A DNA stretch of 64,000 nt from an uncultured Elusimicrobia bacterium (GTDB lineage: Bacteria; Elusimicrobiota; Elusimicrobia; Elusimicrobiales; UBA9959), in NCBI GenBank assembly GCA_903873295.1, contig CAIQNV010000049.1, positions 21,073-85,072 of the forward strand, read 5' to 3'. Under the pieces are notes generated by a model. That model did no database searches, was not told the DNA's origin, and worked only from the letters and a program-made list of their open reading frames with translations. Of the stretch, positions 47,978 through 56,912 are shown piece after piece. Made by a program: the position numbers and the translations under genes. The first letter of the stretch is position 1. Every line of letters starts with the position of its first letter.

Positions 47978-49282
47978 TCACTCCGCCAGCTCCGCCCTGC
48001 CGCGCAGTTTGCGGTGGTAGGCCACGCCGAAGCGGTGCGCCTCGTCGCGCAGCGCCTGCAGCAGCCTGAGTCCGGGATGCGCCCGGTCGAGAAGAAGTGG
48101 GAGGGCCCGTCCCGGCATATAGATCTCTTCAAGCCGTTTGGCCAGCCCTATGGCCGGGATCTTCATGCCCGCGGCGCGCAGGGCTTTCAGGGCCGCCGCC
48201 AGCTGGCCGGGCCCGCCGTCGATCAAGAGCAGGTCGGGAAGAGTTTCCTCTTTCTTTTTTAGCTGCGCCAGGCGGCGGCCCACTATCTCCTCCATCATGG
48301 CGAGATCATCGCCGCCCTCCGGCGCGTTCTTAAAAGCAATGCGGTATTTGCGGTAATGCGCGGTGTTCTTTTCGCCGTTAATGAAGCAGACGGAGGAGCC
48401 CACCGCCTGCCTGCCGAAAAGACTGGAAGTGTCAAAGGCCTCTATGTGGGCCGGAGGGCGGGCCAGCCCCAGCGCGGCTTTAAGGGCGGTAACCGCCCCC
48501 GTGCGGCCGGTGGCCTGCGGAAGGAAATCCGGGTCCAGCTTGTGCACCAGCACGCGCTCCTCCATGTGGGAGAAGGCGCCGAGGAAGTCGCGGTACCTGG
48601 CGGCCTCCTCGTAGGCAAGTTTTAAGGCGGCGCGCTTCATCCCCGCTTTGAAAGCGAGGCGGAGCTTTTGAAAATCGCCTTTCAGGAAATCCTCCACGCG
48701 CGCGGCCAAAACATTGTAGGCCGCTTTTGAGATCTTCCCGGCGCAGGGCGCGGTGCATTGGCCGGTATGGAAGTAAAGGCAGGCTTTTATTTTGCGCACT
48801 TCCAGGGGCTTTTCGACGGAGAACTCCCAGCGGCAGCGGCGCAGGTTTATGAACTTTATCCGCCAGAGATAGCCTGTCAGCTTTTTCAGCGGCTCCACTT
48901 TGGGATAGGGGCCGAAGTAGCGCCCGCCGTCCCTGGTCTTCCTGCGGGTGAACAGCAGGCGGGGAAAATCTTCGCGGGTGAGCTCCAGGTACGGGTAGGT
49001 CTTGGAGTCTTTCCATATTTCGTTGAAGAAAGGCTGCAGGTTGTGTATGAGCTGGCGCTCCGTCAGCAGAGCCTCGCGCTCGCTGGCGGAGGCTATGTAG
49101 TCTATGCTGCGTATGAGGGCTATGAGGCTGGGGATCTTTCCCCGGGTGTCGGAGGGATTCTTCCTGAAATATTGCGCCACGCGGTGGCGCAGGTCCTTGG
49201 CCTTGCCGACGTAGAGCACAGCGCCGGCCGCATCGCGCATCAGGTAAACCCCGGGTCCGTCCGGTAAATGTGTAAGGTCCAT
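47978..49282 (-). CDS. uvrC: Short UvrC-type excinuclease subunit (lacks C-terminal HhH domain)
   Basis: 434 residues versus about 600 for typical UvrC. N-terminal GIY-YIG nuclease (GPGVYLMRD to VLYVGKAKDLRHRV), Cys-rich linker (ACLYFHTGQCTAPCAG), UVR motif region, and RNase H-like nuclease with its acidic residues (AFDTSS, LLLIDGGPGQL) and late His (LRDEAHRFGVAYHR) are all present. The protein ends about 20 residues after that His, so the helix-hairpin-helix pair that helps bind damaged DNA is missing. Both nuclease centres look active. No frameshift continuation is visible downstream; the next gene starts at the stop. Confidence 0.9.
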   Translation of the reverse strand: MDLTHLPDGPGVYLMRDAAGAVLYVGKAKDLRHRVAQYFRKNPSDTRGKIPSLIALIRSIDYIASASEREALLTERQLIHNLQPFFNEIWKDSKTYPYLELTREDFPRLLFTRRKTRDGGRYFGPYPKVEPLKKLTGYLWRIKFINLRRCRWEFSVEKPLEVRKIKACLYFHTGQCTAPCAGKISKAAYNVLAARVEDFLKGDFQKLRLAFKAGMKRAALKLAYEEAARYRDFLGAFSHMEERVLVHKLDPDFLPQATGRTGAVTALKAALGLARPPAHIEAFDTSSLFGRQAVGSSVCFINGEKNTAHYRKYRIAFKNAPEGGDDLAMMEEIVGRRLAQLKKKEETLPDLLLIDGGPGQLAAALKALRAAGMKIPAIGLAKRLEEIYMPGRALPLLLDRAHPGLRLLQALRDEAHRFGVAYHRKLRGRAELAE

Positions 49283-49303
49283 AGCGGAAAAAATACTCCG
49301 ACT

Positions 49304-49433
49304 GGCTTGTCCGGGTGACCGGAACGCAAAACGCGCTCGGCCACACCGTGGCCTCGCTCCGTGTTCGCCCGCCGCGCTTATGCAAGCGGCGGGCTCTCCG
49401 AGGGTTTTGCTAACCCGGTCACCCGGGCAAGCC
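49304..49433 (-). repeat. Structured intergenic repeat element, copy 2
   Basis: Arms of 19 bp (49304-49322 and 49415-49433) are complementary except one position. Inside are GCAAAAC/GTTTTGC pairing, hairpin 1 closed by GCCC/GGGC with GCTT/AAGC, and hairpin 2 GGCCAC-GGT-GTGGCC. Same inner sequence landmarks as copy 1 in the orientation of the minus-strand genes, between murJ and uvrC. Arm sequence differs from copy 1 but is compensated. Confidence 0.7.
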
Positions 49434-49457
49434 GGATGCTGCGAAATCCGAAGACTT

Positions 49458-51017
49458 TCAAAACTTCCCGCCGGTTATTAAATTCCTTTCTTCTACTTTC
49501 AGAACTTTAAGGGCGATGAAATACACGGCTGCCGCGGCCGGCACGGAGACGGCCGTAACCAGCACCGGGCCGGCGGGGGTCAGGACTTCCCGCAAAGCCA
49601 GCGCCGTCAGGGCGGAAACCGCCGCGGCCAGCGACGGCCGGAAAAGCGGTATGGCCAGAGGGCTAAAACCGGCTTCGCTCCTGAGCGCGAAAAGGAAGGC
49701 GAGGGCCGCCGCCCAGGAACTTAAGGAGGTGGCAAGCATGAGCCCGCCCGCCCCCATCGACCGCATCAGCGGCAGGCACAGGAGCGCGTTCAGCGCCAGC
49801 TGGGCGGAGATTATGAGCACAGGAGCCTTCTGCCTGCGCATGGCGTACAGGGCGGAAGCCGCCACCTTGTTCAGGCCGTAGGCGGGCAGGCCCAGCGCCA
49901 GCCAGAAAAGCGCGCGCGCCGTGGCAAGGCTCTGCTCCGGCAGGAATTTCCCGTGTTCGAAAAGCGCCCTGCAGACAGGCAGCGCCGTCACGGCGATGCC
50001 CAGCGCGGCCGGCAGCATTATCAGCCAGGACGCGGTAAGCGCCGGCATCAGCCGGCGCCTGAAACCTTCAGCGTCGCCGGCGGCCGACCGCGCCGCGAGT
50101 TCGGGCAGGGACAGGGCGGCCGCGGCGGCGGCGAAAAGCGAGACGGGGAACTGGACCAGGCGCGCCGAATTGTAGATGGCGGTGATCGAGCCTGGAGGCA
50201 GAAAGCTCGCGTACATAGTGTTGATCAGCAGAGAAACCTGATCCTGGGCCAGCGTCAGGGCGGCCGGCGCCGCGGCCAGGAGAGCGGGTGCCGCGCCCAT
50301 GCTCCTGAAAGGATCTGTAAAGGCCAGACTGTAGCCCTCGCGGCGGAGCAGCGGCAGCAGCGCCAGAGCCTGAAGAAGGCCCGATCCGGAAGCGACGGCC
50401 GCCACCAGTATTATTTTCCCCCGCGCGTCCAGCCCGTCGAAGAGACCGTAATGAAAAGCCGCCAGTATGCCTATCACCGAAACCGAAAAGGCGGCGGGGG
50501 CCAGCGCCGGCAGAAAGAACCTGCGCGCGGAATTCAGGGCGGCCGTGAAAAGCGCCGCCGCGTTCACGAAGACCAGATGCGGCATGAAGGCCGCGGCAAG
50601 CAGCGCGGTAAGCTCAAGCTGGCCCGGCGAGGAGCGGAACCCCCAGGCCGCGAGCGTGACCAGCTCGCGCCTGAAAATTATTCCCGCGGCGCACAGCAGG
50701 GCCGACCCGGAGAAAATAACCGTCCAGCAGGAAGAAAAAAAAGCGCGCCCGGCGGCCTGCCCCCGAGTTTTTTCTTTTTCAAAAAGGGGGATGAATACCG
50801 CGTTAAGCGCGCCTTCTCCCACAGTGCGCCTGAAAACGTTCATCAGCCGGAAGGCGGCGTAGTAGGCGTCGGCCAGCGCTCCGCCGCCGAAAAAGGCCAC
50901 AAGCAGGGCGTCCCGCGCATAGCCGAGAACTTTGGTTATAAGGCCGGCGGCGGCCATTCCTGACAGGCCCCTGGCGAAGGCGTGTTTCCCTTCCTGCGGA
51001 GCGCGCTCCTCGCTCAT
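49458..51017 (-). CDS. murJ: Lipid II flippase MurJ
   Basis: MOP-superfamily flippase moving lipid II across the inner membrane for peptidoglycan synthesis. 519 residues with about 14 hydrophobic segments. The N-terminal segment GLITKVLGYARDALLVAFFG and the ADAYYAAFRLMNVFRRTVGEGALNAVFIPLF region are diagnostic of MviN/MurJ. It is 175 bp upstream of uvrC, with the repeat element in the gap. Confidence 0.93.
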   Translation of the reverse strand: MSEERAPQEGKHAFARGLSGMAAAGLITKVLGYARDALLVAFFGGGALADAYYAAFRLMNVFRRTVGEGALNAVFIPLFEKEKTRGQAAGRAFFSSCWTVIFSGSALLCAAGIIFRRELVTLAAWGFRSSPGQLELTALLAAAFMPHLVFVNAAALFTAALNSARRFFLPALAPAAFSVSVIGILAAFHYGLFDGLDARGKIILVAAVASGSGLLQALALLPLLRREGYSLAFTDPFRSMGAAPALLAAAPAALTLAQDQVSLLINTMYASFLPPGSITAIYNSARLVQFPVSLFAAAAAALSLPELAARSAAGDAEGFRRRLMPALTASWLIMLPAALGIAVTALPVCRALFEHGKFLPEQSLATARALFWLALGLPAYGLNKVAASALYAMRRQKAPVLIISAQLALNALLCLPLMRSMGAGGLMLATSLSSWAAALAFLFALRSEAGFSPLAIPLFRPSLAAAVSALTALALREVLTPAGPVLVTAVSVPAAAAVYFIALKVLKVEERNLITGGKF

Positions 51018-51071
51018 GCTTTATCCTTTATCGCGGATCTATTTGCTTTTTCAGGCATAGAATGATAAACT

Positions 51072-51377
51072 ATGATTACTATGGCAAAACTAAAGACCGG
51101 AAGACATACCAGCGCTATCAAGGCCTGGCGCAAATCAGAGAAGCTGGCCTCCAAAAACAGGGGCGTGAAAACCAGGATCCACGACACTTTAAAAGAGTTC
51201 GGAACCCTCGTCGTCAAGAAGGACATAGAGAACGCGCAGAAAATGCTGCCGAAAGCCTATGCCATGCTCGACAAGGCCGCCAAGACCAGCACTATCCACT
51301 GGAAGGCCGCCGCGCGGAAGAAGTCCCGTCTCGCTATGCGCATCAAGGCGATAGCGCAGAATCCTTCCGTAAAATAG
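51072..51377 (+). CDS. rpsT: 30S ribosomal protein S20
   Basis: Primary 16S-binding protein of about 98-101 residues, basic throughout, with the expected helical segments (HTSAIKAWRKSEK, KTRIHDTLKEF, and a C-terminal KAAARKKSRLAMRIKAI stretch). Two in-frame starts are possible, 51072 and 51081; homologues begin near MAKLK at 51081. Neither has a ribosome site. A TAGAAT hexamer lies 8 nt before 51072, so this too may be leaderless. Convergent with holA. Confidence 0.88.
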   Translation: MITMAKLKTGRHTSAIKAWRKSEKLASKNRGVKTRIHDTLKEFGTLVVKKDIENAQKMLPKAYAMLDKAAKTSTIHWKAAARKKSRLAMRIKAIAQNPSVK

Positions 51378-51398
51378 CTTTCCTGAAAAGAAAGAGCG

Positions 51399-51433
51399 AA
51401 CCCCGTCCCTTCCAAGGACGGGGTTTTGTTATT
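51399..51433 (+). terminator. Rho-independent terminator after rpsT
   Basis: AACCCCGTCC / GGACGGGGTT perfect 10-bp stem, 7-nt loop, then TTGTTATTT. Its tail overlaps the stop codon of the convergent holA gene. Confidence 0.88.
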
Positions 51434-52430
51434 TGGTTCCCGTTATCTCGTAAGCCAGCTGGCGCAGCACCAGTCCCGGATCCCTTTTTGAAGAAGATTT
51501 AAGCACTTCCTCCGCTTCGAGACAGCGCCTGAGCGAGCGCAGGAGCTTTTCCTCCGTGTAGAGCCCCGCGTTCTGCAGTAAAGCGTGGTACTGCCCGGGC
51601 GGCATTCCGGCCTGGTAGCAGGCGGCGGGGCCTTCCCCGGATGCGGACAGCCGCTTTACCTTGAGCAGCTTCTCGACCGCGCGGGAGATCTGGGACAGCA
51701 GGGCGAGCGGCTCGGTGCCGAAGGCCAGCATCCTGCAGGCGGCCTCGGCGGCCTGGGCGGGACGCCTCGCCGATACCGCGTTGGAAAGCTCAAAGGGGTG
51801 CTGTGTCCGGGCGAAGCCGGCCAGGGCCAGCGCGTCTTCAGGGCTGAAGACCCTGTTCTGCCCGTGCATGTAGAGGACTATTTTTTCCGCCTCGCCGTCC
51901 AGCGTCACCAGATCCGTCCCCAGCAGCTCCACCAGCAGTTCCAGCGCTTCCTTGTCCGTCTTTACTCCGCTCGCCAGCAGTATAGAGTTGAGGTGCTCCA
52001 TGGCCTGGGCTTCGGACATAGGGTCGAAGTTGACAAGGGCGCAGTCCGGACCGAGCGCGCCGGGGATGGGGTCCTGCTTCTCGTGCGGCCAATCGGCCAG
52101 CAGCAGCAGGCAGGCGCTGGGGCAGGGGTTCTCAAGGTAGGCCAGCAGGGCCTTGAGCGGCTCTTTTTTAAGCTTCTCCACCCGCTTCAGCGCCACAAAG
52201 CGCACCTCGGCCAGCATCGGCGCCGTCTGCGCTTCGCCCAGGGCCTGGGCTATGTCCGCGGTTTCGGCGTCGCGCGCCGAAAAGTTGAAGGATTCGGGCT
52301 TGAAAATACCTTCAAGGCGCTTCAGGGCCGCGTCTTTCATCGCGGTTTCTTCGCCGCAGAGATAATATACCGCGCGGGTTTTCTTTTTGGCCCATTCGTC
52401 GGCCAGCGCTTTCGGCGTTAAGGTTTGCAT
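51429..52430 (-). CDS. holA: DNA polymerase III delta subunit
   Basis: Clamp-loader subunit that opens the beta ring. 333 residues, normal length. N-terminal AAA-like region beginning YYLCGEETAMKDAAL, a VRFVALKRVEKLKKEPLKALLAYL segment, LEGEAEKI-type helix (LVTLDGEAEKIVLYM) and an all-helical C-terminal collar domain with FGTEPLALLSQISR. Last gene of leuS-lptE-holA, an order also found in Gammaproteobacteria, which supports the lptE assignment. Confidence 0.9.
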   Translation of the reverse strand: MQTLTPKALADEWAKKKTRAVYYLCGEETAMKDAALKRLEGIFKPESFNFSARDAETADIAQALGEAQTAPMLAEVRFVALKRVEKLKKEPLKALLAYLENPCPSACLLLLADWPHEKQDPIPGALGPDCALVNFDPMSEAQAMEHLNSILLASGVKTDKEALELLVELLGTDLVTLDGEAEKIVLYMHGQNRVFSPEDALALAGFARTQHPFELSNAVSARRPAQAAEAACRMLAFGTEPLALLSQISRAVEKLLKVKRLSASGEGPAACYQAGMPPGQYHALLQNAGLYTEEKLLRSLRRCLEAEEVLKSSSKRDPGLVLRQLAYEITGTK

Positions 52431-52448
52431 TTATTTATTCACATTGAA

Positions 52449-52502
52449 GAGCGGGGCGGACAGGATTGGAACATGAAATAAAAATCCTATCCGTCCCGGC
52501 TC
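52449..52502 (-). other. Imperfect hairpin between lptE and holA
   Basis: About 18 paired bases (GGCGGACAGGATT versus AATCCTATCCGTCC type arms) around an AT-rich loop. It may attenuate transcription into holA. No T tract follows on the minus strand. Confidence 0.4.
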
Positions 52503-52525
52503 TCCGGGGTCACGCTCTCACGCTG

Positions 52526-53116
52526 CTAAGGGATAACGGAGCCCGACGACTGCTTCACTTCCGGGATCCCCGGCAGTTTTTTCTGGGAAGCGCTCGAGAC
52601 GGAGCCGAAGCCCGAGACCGTGCGCAGCACCACGTCCTTGGCCAGTATTTCCCAGAGGGCTTCCCTGGCCTGCTCCTCGGTGAGGCCGCCGGGCAGGTTG
52701 GCGGCGGAATACATCTTGGTCACCTGCAGGGCCGGCTCCTCCCACAGGTAGCGGTTCTGCTCGCGGTCCAGGAGGCGCAGCCCGGCTATTACGTTGAGCT
52801 TGTAGACCGTGGGCACCAGGTTCACGTCGTACTGTATCGGGGTGAGGATATAGTGGATTATCTCTCCCACTATTACGCCCTGCGCCGCGTTCTCCGGCTA
52901 CACCAGGTATTCCCCGTTCTTCAGGAATTCGTCTATCACCTTCAGCGTGATCTTCTCTTCAAGCCCGAACTGCTGGGTCTTGTTGGCGAAAGGCCGCACG
53001 GCTATCCGCTTGATATAGATCGGCAGTTTCTGCTCCGCCGGCTTGTAGATTATATCCGGGCCCGAACATGCGGCGAGCCCCAGAGCGGCGGCCGCCAAAA
53101 ATATTATTTTTCTCAT
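52526..53116 (-). pseudogene. lptE: LptE-like LPS-assembly lipoprotein interrupted by an in-frame TAG
   Basis: Outer-membrane lipoprotein that plugs the LPS translocon LptD. The frame begins with a good ribosome site (GGGAGG) and lipobox (LGLAAC, Cys17), then IYIKRIAVRPFANKTQQFGLEEKIT, characteristic of LptE. After 72 residues (ending NGEYLV) a TAG at 52898-52900 interrupts it, but the same frame continues without shift as PENAAQGVIVGEIIHYILTP and on for 114 more residues with the expected TVYKLNVIAGLRLLD strand. Full length with the stop read as an amino acid would be 196 residues, about the family size. Options are a sequencing error, a recent nonsense mutation, suppression, or two-part translation from the GTG at 52870. 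TAG ends many other genes here, so code reassignment is unlikely. Confidence 0.75.
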
Positions 53117-53145
53117 AAAACTATCCTCCCCTGTCCCCGCCGCAT

Positions 53146-55659
53146 TTACTTGACCACAATGCTCACCAAGCGGCCCGGCACAACTATCACCTTCAGCACC
53201 GCCTTGCCCGCGGTATGCGGCGCCGCGGCCTCGAGGGCCAGGCGCTTGAGCTCTTCCTGCTGCGTGGTCTCTTTGACTTTCAGCCGCTCTTTTACCTTTC
53301 CGTTCACCTGCACCGGTATTTCGATGTCGCGCGAGGCGATGATGGTCTTGTCGGCCAGCGGCCAGGCCTGTCTCATTATGGTGGTTTCGCCGCCGGAGAT
53401 ATCCCAGAGTTCGTCGGTGATATGGGGCGCAAAGGGATGCAGCAGGGCCAGGAAGGCGCTGAAGTCCTCCCGTGAAGTCTCTTTCTGCTCTGTCAGTTTG
53501 TTCAGGTAGATCATCAGGGCGGAAATAGCCGTGTTGAATTTGAGGGCTTCGATATCCGTACTGACTTTTTCTATCGTCTGGTGGCGCAGCAGCAGGTCCG
53601 GGCCGGAAGGTTTCGCGTCCGTCAGGGAGGCGTGGCGCTCCAGGCCCCAGACATAAGCGCGCCGCAGGAAGCGGTAAACGCCCTCGATGGCGCGCAGGTT
53701 CCAGGGTTTGGCGTCTTCCAAGGGGCCCATGAACATCTCGTAGAGGCGGAACGCGTCGGCCCCGTAGCGCTCGTAGATCTCGTCGGGGTTGATCACGTTC
53801 TTCTTGGACTTGGACATCTTCTCGACCATCGGGTTCAGGGTCTCTCCCTCGGCGGTCTTCGCGGTGCCGTCCTCGGCAATGTCCAGCTCCTTGTAACCGC
53901 GGTACACGCCCTTCGCGTCGCGGTAGGCGTAGGAAAGTATCATGCCCTGGTGCACCAATCTTTTGAAGGGCTCCTTGGTGGAGACGTAGCCCAGGTCGAA
54001 GAGCACCTTGTGCCAGAACCGGGCGTAGAGCAAATGCAGCACGGCGTGCTCGGCCCCGCCGATATACAGGTCCACCGGCATCCAGGCCTTCTCCAGTTCC
54101 TTGTCCACGAAAACGTCGGGGTTCTTCGGGTCGATGTAGCGCAGGTAGTACCAGCAGGAGCCGCCCCACTGGGGCATAGTGTTGGTCTCGCGCTTGGCGG
54201 GGCCGCCGCAGGAAGGGCATTTTGTGTTAACCCAGGAATCTATCGCGGCCAGAGGGGATTCCCCGGTGCCGGTGGGCTGGTACTTCTCCACTTCCGGCAG
54301 TACTACGGGCAGATCTTTCTCGGGTACCGGCACTACGCCGCACTTGGGGCAGTGCACTATCGGTATGGGCTCGCCCCAGTAGCGCTGGCGCGAGAAGACC
54401 CAGTCCCGCAGCTTGTAATTGACCTTGGGGCGGCCAATGCCTTTCTCTTCCAGCCAGGCCGTTATTTTCTTCTTGGCCTCGGTGGTGGGCAGGCCGTCTA
54501 TGATGCCGGAATTTATGGAGGTGCCGTCGCCGCAGAAGGCGCCCTCGCCTTTCCAGTCCGCGGGGGCTTTGAGCACCTCTATTATCTTCAGGCCGAACTT
54601 GACCGCGAACTCATGGTCGCGGTCGTCATGGGCCGGCACGGCCATGATGTCGCCGGTGCCATAAGTGGTCAGCACGTAGTCGGCCGTCCAGATCGGGAGT
54701 TTCTCTCCGTTGACCGGGTTAATCGCGTAGGCGCCGGTGAAAACGCCGGTCTTGTCCTTGGCGAGTTCCGTGCGCTCCAGGTCCGACTTGTTGCCGGCGG
54801 CAGCCATGTACGCCTCAACGGCCGCCCGCTGTTCCTGAGAGGCCAGCTTGAGCGTCAGGGGATGTTCGGGGGCGAGCACCATATAAGTGGCGCCGTAAAG
54901 GGTGTCGGGGCGCGTGGTGAAGACCGTCAGCTTGCCGCCGTCGGGCAGGGCGAAGTCCGCTTCGGCGCCCTCGGAACGGCCTATCCAGTTCTCCTGCATC
55001 AGCCTGGTGGAATGCGGCCATTCGGAGTCCGCGAGGTCCGCCAGCAGGCGGTCGCCGTAGGCGGTGATCCTGAGCATCCACTGCCTGAGGCTCTTTTTTT
55101 CTATCGGGGTCTCGCAGCGGTCGCACTTGCCTTGGTAGACTTCCTCGTTGGCCAGGCCGGTCTGGCATTTGGGGCACCAGTTTATAGGTCTGGTGTCTTC
55201 ATAGGCCAGGCCCTTCTTGAAAAGCTGCAGGAAGATCCATTGCGTCCACTTGTAATAAGCGGGGTCGGTGGTGTCTATCTCCCGCTCCCAGTCGTAGCTG
55301 AAGCCGAGCGACTGGATCTGGCGCTTGAAAGTGGCGCAGTTCTTCTCCGTGGTGATGCGCGGGTGCACGCCGGTGGAGATGGCGTAGTTCTCGGCGGGCA
55401 GGCCGAAGGCGTCCCAGCCCATCGGGTGCAGCACCTCGAAGCCTTTCATGCGCTTGTAGCGGCAGACTATGTCGGTGGCTGTGTAGCTCTCCGGGTGGCC
55501 GACATGCAGGCCGTCGCCCGACGGGTAGGGGAACATGTCGAGGCAGTAGAACTTGGGTTTGCCGGGCAGGCGCTCCGTCTTAAAGGCGGCCTGGTCCCGC
55601 CAGCGGGCCTGCTGGCGCGCGTCTATCTCCTGGAAGGTGCGGACTGTCGCTGGTTTCAC
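53146..55659 (-). CDS. leuS: Leucyl-tRNA synthetase
   Basis: Class I synthetase with editing domain. 837 residues. HIGH motif HVGH at 52-55 in [16 protein letters not shown], editing domain with [20 protein letters not shown] near 230-250, and KMSKS at about 614-618 followed by KKNVINPDE. The C-terminal anticodon domain is complete. Its start overlaps the end of the upstream Hsp20-like gene by 4 nt and lptE follows after 29 bp. Confidence 0.97.
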   Translation of the reverse strand: MKPATVRTFQEIDARQQARWRDQAAFKTERLPGKPKFYCLDMFPYPSGDGLHVGHPESYTATDIVCRYKRMKGFEVLHPMGWDAFGLPAENYAISTGVHPRITTEKNCATFKRQIQSLGFSYDWEREIDTTDPAYYKWTQWIFLQLFKKGLAYEDTRPINWCPKCQTGLANEEVYQGKCDRCETPIEKKSLRQWMLRITAYGDRLLADLADSEWPHSTRLMQENWIGRSEGAEADFALPDGGKLTVFTTRPDTLYGATYMVLAPEHPLTLKLASQEQRAAVEAYMAAAGNKSDLERTELAKDKTGVFTGAYAINPVNGEKLPIWTADYVLTTYGTGDIMAVPAHDDRDHEFAVKFGLKIIEVLKAPADWKGEGAFCGDGTSINSGIIDGLPTTEAKKKITAWLEEKGIGRPKVNYKLRDWVFSRQRYWGEPIPIVHCPKCGVVPVPEKDLPVVLPEVEKYQPTGTGESPLAAIDSWVNTKCPSCGGPAKRETNTMPQWGGSCWYYLRYIDPKNPDVFVDKELEKAWMPVDLYIGGAEHAVLHLLYARFWHKVLFDLGYVSTKEPFKRLVHQGMILSYAYRDAKGVYRGYKELDIAEDGTAKTAEGETLNPMVEKMSKSKKNVINPDEIYERYGADAFRLYEMFMGPLEDAKPWNLRAIEGVYRFLRRAYVWGLERHASLTDAKPSGPDLLLRHQTIEKVSTDIEALKFNTAISALMIYLNKLTEQKETSREDFSAFLALLHPFAPHITDELWDISGGETTIMRQAWPLADKTIIASRDIEIPVQVNGKVKERLKVKETTQQEELKRLALEAAAPHTAGKAVLKVIVVPGRLVSIVVK

Positions 55660-56321
55660 TTTGAAGCCTCCCTGCTGCGCCTGCTTTTTTTAAAACGGTC
55701 GAAGACCACGCTCACCGAGCCTTTCGCGGCGCTGACCTTGTACCTGGCCGGGTTCGCGCCCTTCGGCACGGCCATGACGCGCTGGCTTCTCTTCAGGAAG
55801 GACGAGGAGGAAACGCTCCCGTCGGGGTTCGTCACCTGCCGTTTTTCTTCCCGGGCGTAATTGATCTTTATGCGCCTGCCGTCCACGGTCACTTTAAGGG
55901 AGCCGCTTTCCGCCTCCGGGGCCCTGAGGTTCACGGTAACATGCTCGTCGTCGGAGACGATTTCGGGACTGAGGTCGGCGGGGGACATTTTTTGGGATAC
56001 CCACTTGCTGTAGGAGTCGTTATAATTCTTTTGTTTCGCGCCCAGCTTTGCATCTATCTTCTTCTGTGCCAGCTCTATGTCCCTGATCGGGTCCTCGGAG
56101 TCCGAAAAAAAGGAATCATTGAAGAAGGAGTCGAAATCCTCGGAGACTACCGGCTTATCCGATTGCAGCTTGGTGTTTATCTGGCCTATCCAGCCGTCGA
56201 TGTTCTTTATCAGGTCCTGGCTCAGCTGCTCGGAATCCGTGTCCTGCTCCTGGGCTGCCGGCGCCGGAACGGCCGCTGAGAGGAACAGGAAAACAAAGGC
56301 GAGGGCGTTAATCATACTCAT
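55656..56321 (-). CDS. Exported protein with C-terminal small-heat-shock (Hsp20)-like domain
   Basis: 221 residues. A signal peptide ([19 protein letters not shown]) is followed by an acidic, Ser-rich linker (about 25-115). The last 100 residues read like an alpha-crystallin domain: [20 protein letters not shown], a [11 protein letters not shown] strand, then [20 protein letters not shown] and GSVSVVFDR. Hsp20 proteins are normally cytoplasmic, so a periplasmic holdase would be unusual. It begins the leuS unit (ATGA overlap). The Met two codons later (56315) is an alternative start. Function inferred from domain only. Confidence 0.65.
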   Translation of the reverse strand: MSMINALAFVFLFLSAAVPAPAAQEQDTDSEQLSQDLIKNIDGWIGQINTKLQSDKPVVSEDFDSFFNDSFFSDSEDPIRDIELAQKKIDAKLGAKQKNYNDSYSKWVSQKMSPADLSPEIVSDDEHVTVNLRAPEAESGSLKVTVDGRRIKINYAREEKRQVTNPDGSVSSSSFLKRSQRVMAVPKGANPARYKVSAAKGSVSVVFDRFKKSRRSREASK

Positions 56322-56428
56322 CTGTATTTTATCAAATAAGAAGGGCTGGAAAAGCAGGGAGCCGGAGAGCCCGGTGTACGAGGGAAGAAAGAGCCCGTAT
56401 AGAAGAACTTCCGCAGCGGTCGGGCTGT

Positions 56429-56450
56429 AAAACTCCTACGGGAGTTTTTT
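56429..56450 (-). terminator. Terminator at the end of ybeY
   Basis: AAAACTCC / GGAGTTTT perfect stem with TACG loop; overlaps the ybeY stop codon. A/T runs on both sides allow function in either direction. The 114-bp gap to the Hsp20-like gene otherwise shows only a TAAAAT hexamer 4 nt before its ATG. Confidence 0.75.
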
Positions 56451-56864
56451 CAGGAGGGCCGCGGTTCTCAGGTTCATCGCCCGGCGCTTTGCGGGGGTGT
56501 TGTCGTCCAGGCCGGACAGGTGCAGCGCCCCGTGCGCCGCCAGCACCAGCAGTTCCGTCAGCAGCGAGTGTCCCAGGGCGCGCGCCTGGCGGGCGGCGGC
56601 CGGCAGGCAGATATAGATCTCGCCCCAGTCGGCGCCCGGGACCCGCGAAGGCGGGAAATTGAAAGCGATGACGTCCGTCAGCCGGTTTTTTCCCAGAAAG
56701 CGGCGGTTCAAATCCTTTATCCCGGACCCGCCGGTGAAAACCAGGTTAACATTCTTGCGGGAGTTGCGCGCTCCGAGGCCGAGAGCGGCGGCCCTGCCCA
56801 GAGCCGCCTTCGCCGCGGTAACTTCCCTCGGGGCCTTAGTCTCGAAAAATATCTTTATCGCCAT
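56436..56864 (-). CDS. ybeY: Endoribonuclease YbeY-like protein with altered metal site
   Basis: About 142 residues from the Met at 56864; a GTG at 56909 would add 15 residues without similarity. NRRFLGKNRLTDVIAFNFPP is the typical central block and HGALHLSGLDD the metal-site region. The usual motif is HGxLHLxGYDH; here two His are kept (H111, H115) but the third ligand is Asp (D121). Asp can bind zinc, so activity is not excluded. YbeY matures 16S rRNA 3' ends and takes part in ribosome quality control. Last gene of the thyX-to-ybeY run. Confidence 0.85.
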   Translation of the reverse strand: MAIKIFFETKAPREVTAAKAALGRAAALGLGARNSRKNVNLVFTGGSGIKDLNRRFLGKNRLTDVIAFNFPPSRVPGADWGEIYICLPAAARQARALGHSLLTELLVLAAHGALHLSGLDDNTPAKRRAMNLRTAALLKKLP

Positions 56865-56912
56865 AGCAAAAACCGCGCCCGGCCCGCTCCCTGGGGGCGA
56901 CCCCCGCACGCG

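Noticed and set aside
49304..49433. Integron attC site
   Set aside because: The element is a long dyad with GTTAGC near one end, but the paired RYYYAAC and GTTRRRY core sites are absent and there is no integrase or cassette array.
52898..52900. TAG reassigned to an amino acid in this genome
   Set aside because: Many well-defined genes in the window end with TAG at the expected C-terminus.
53581..55860. A 759-codon plus-strand frame opposite leuS
   Set aside because: leuS has all catalytic motifs on the minus strand; the opposite frame has no recognisable domain.
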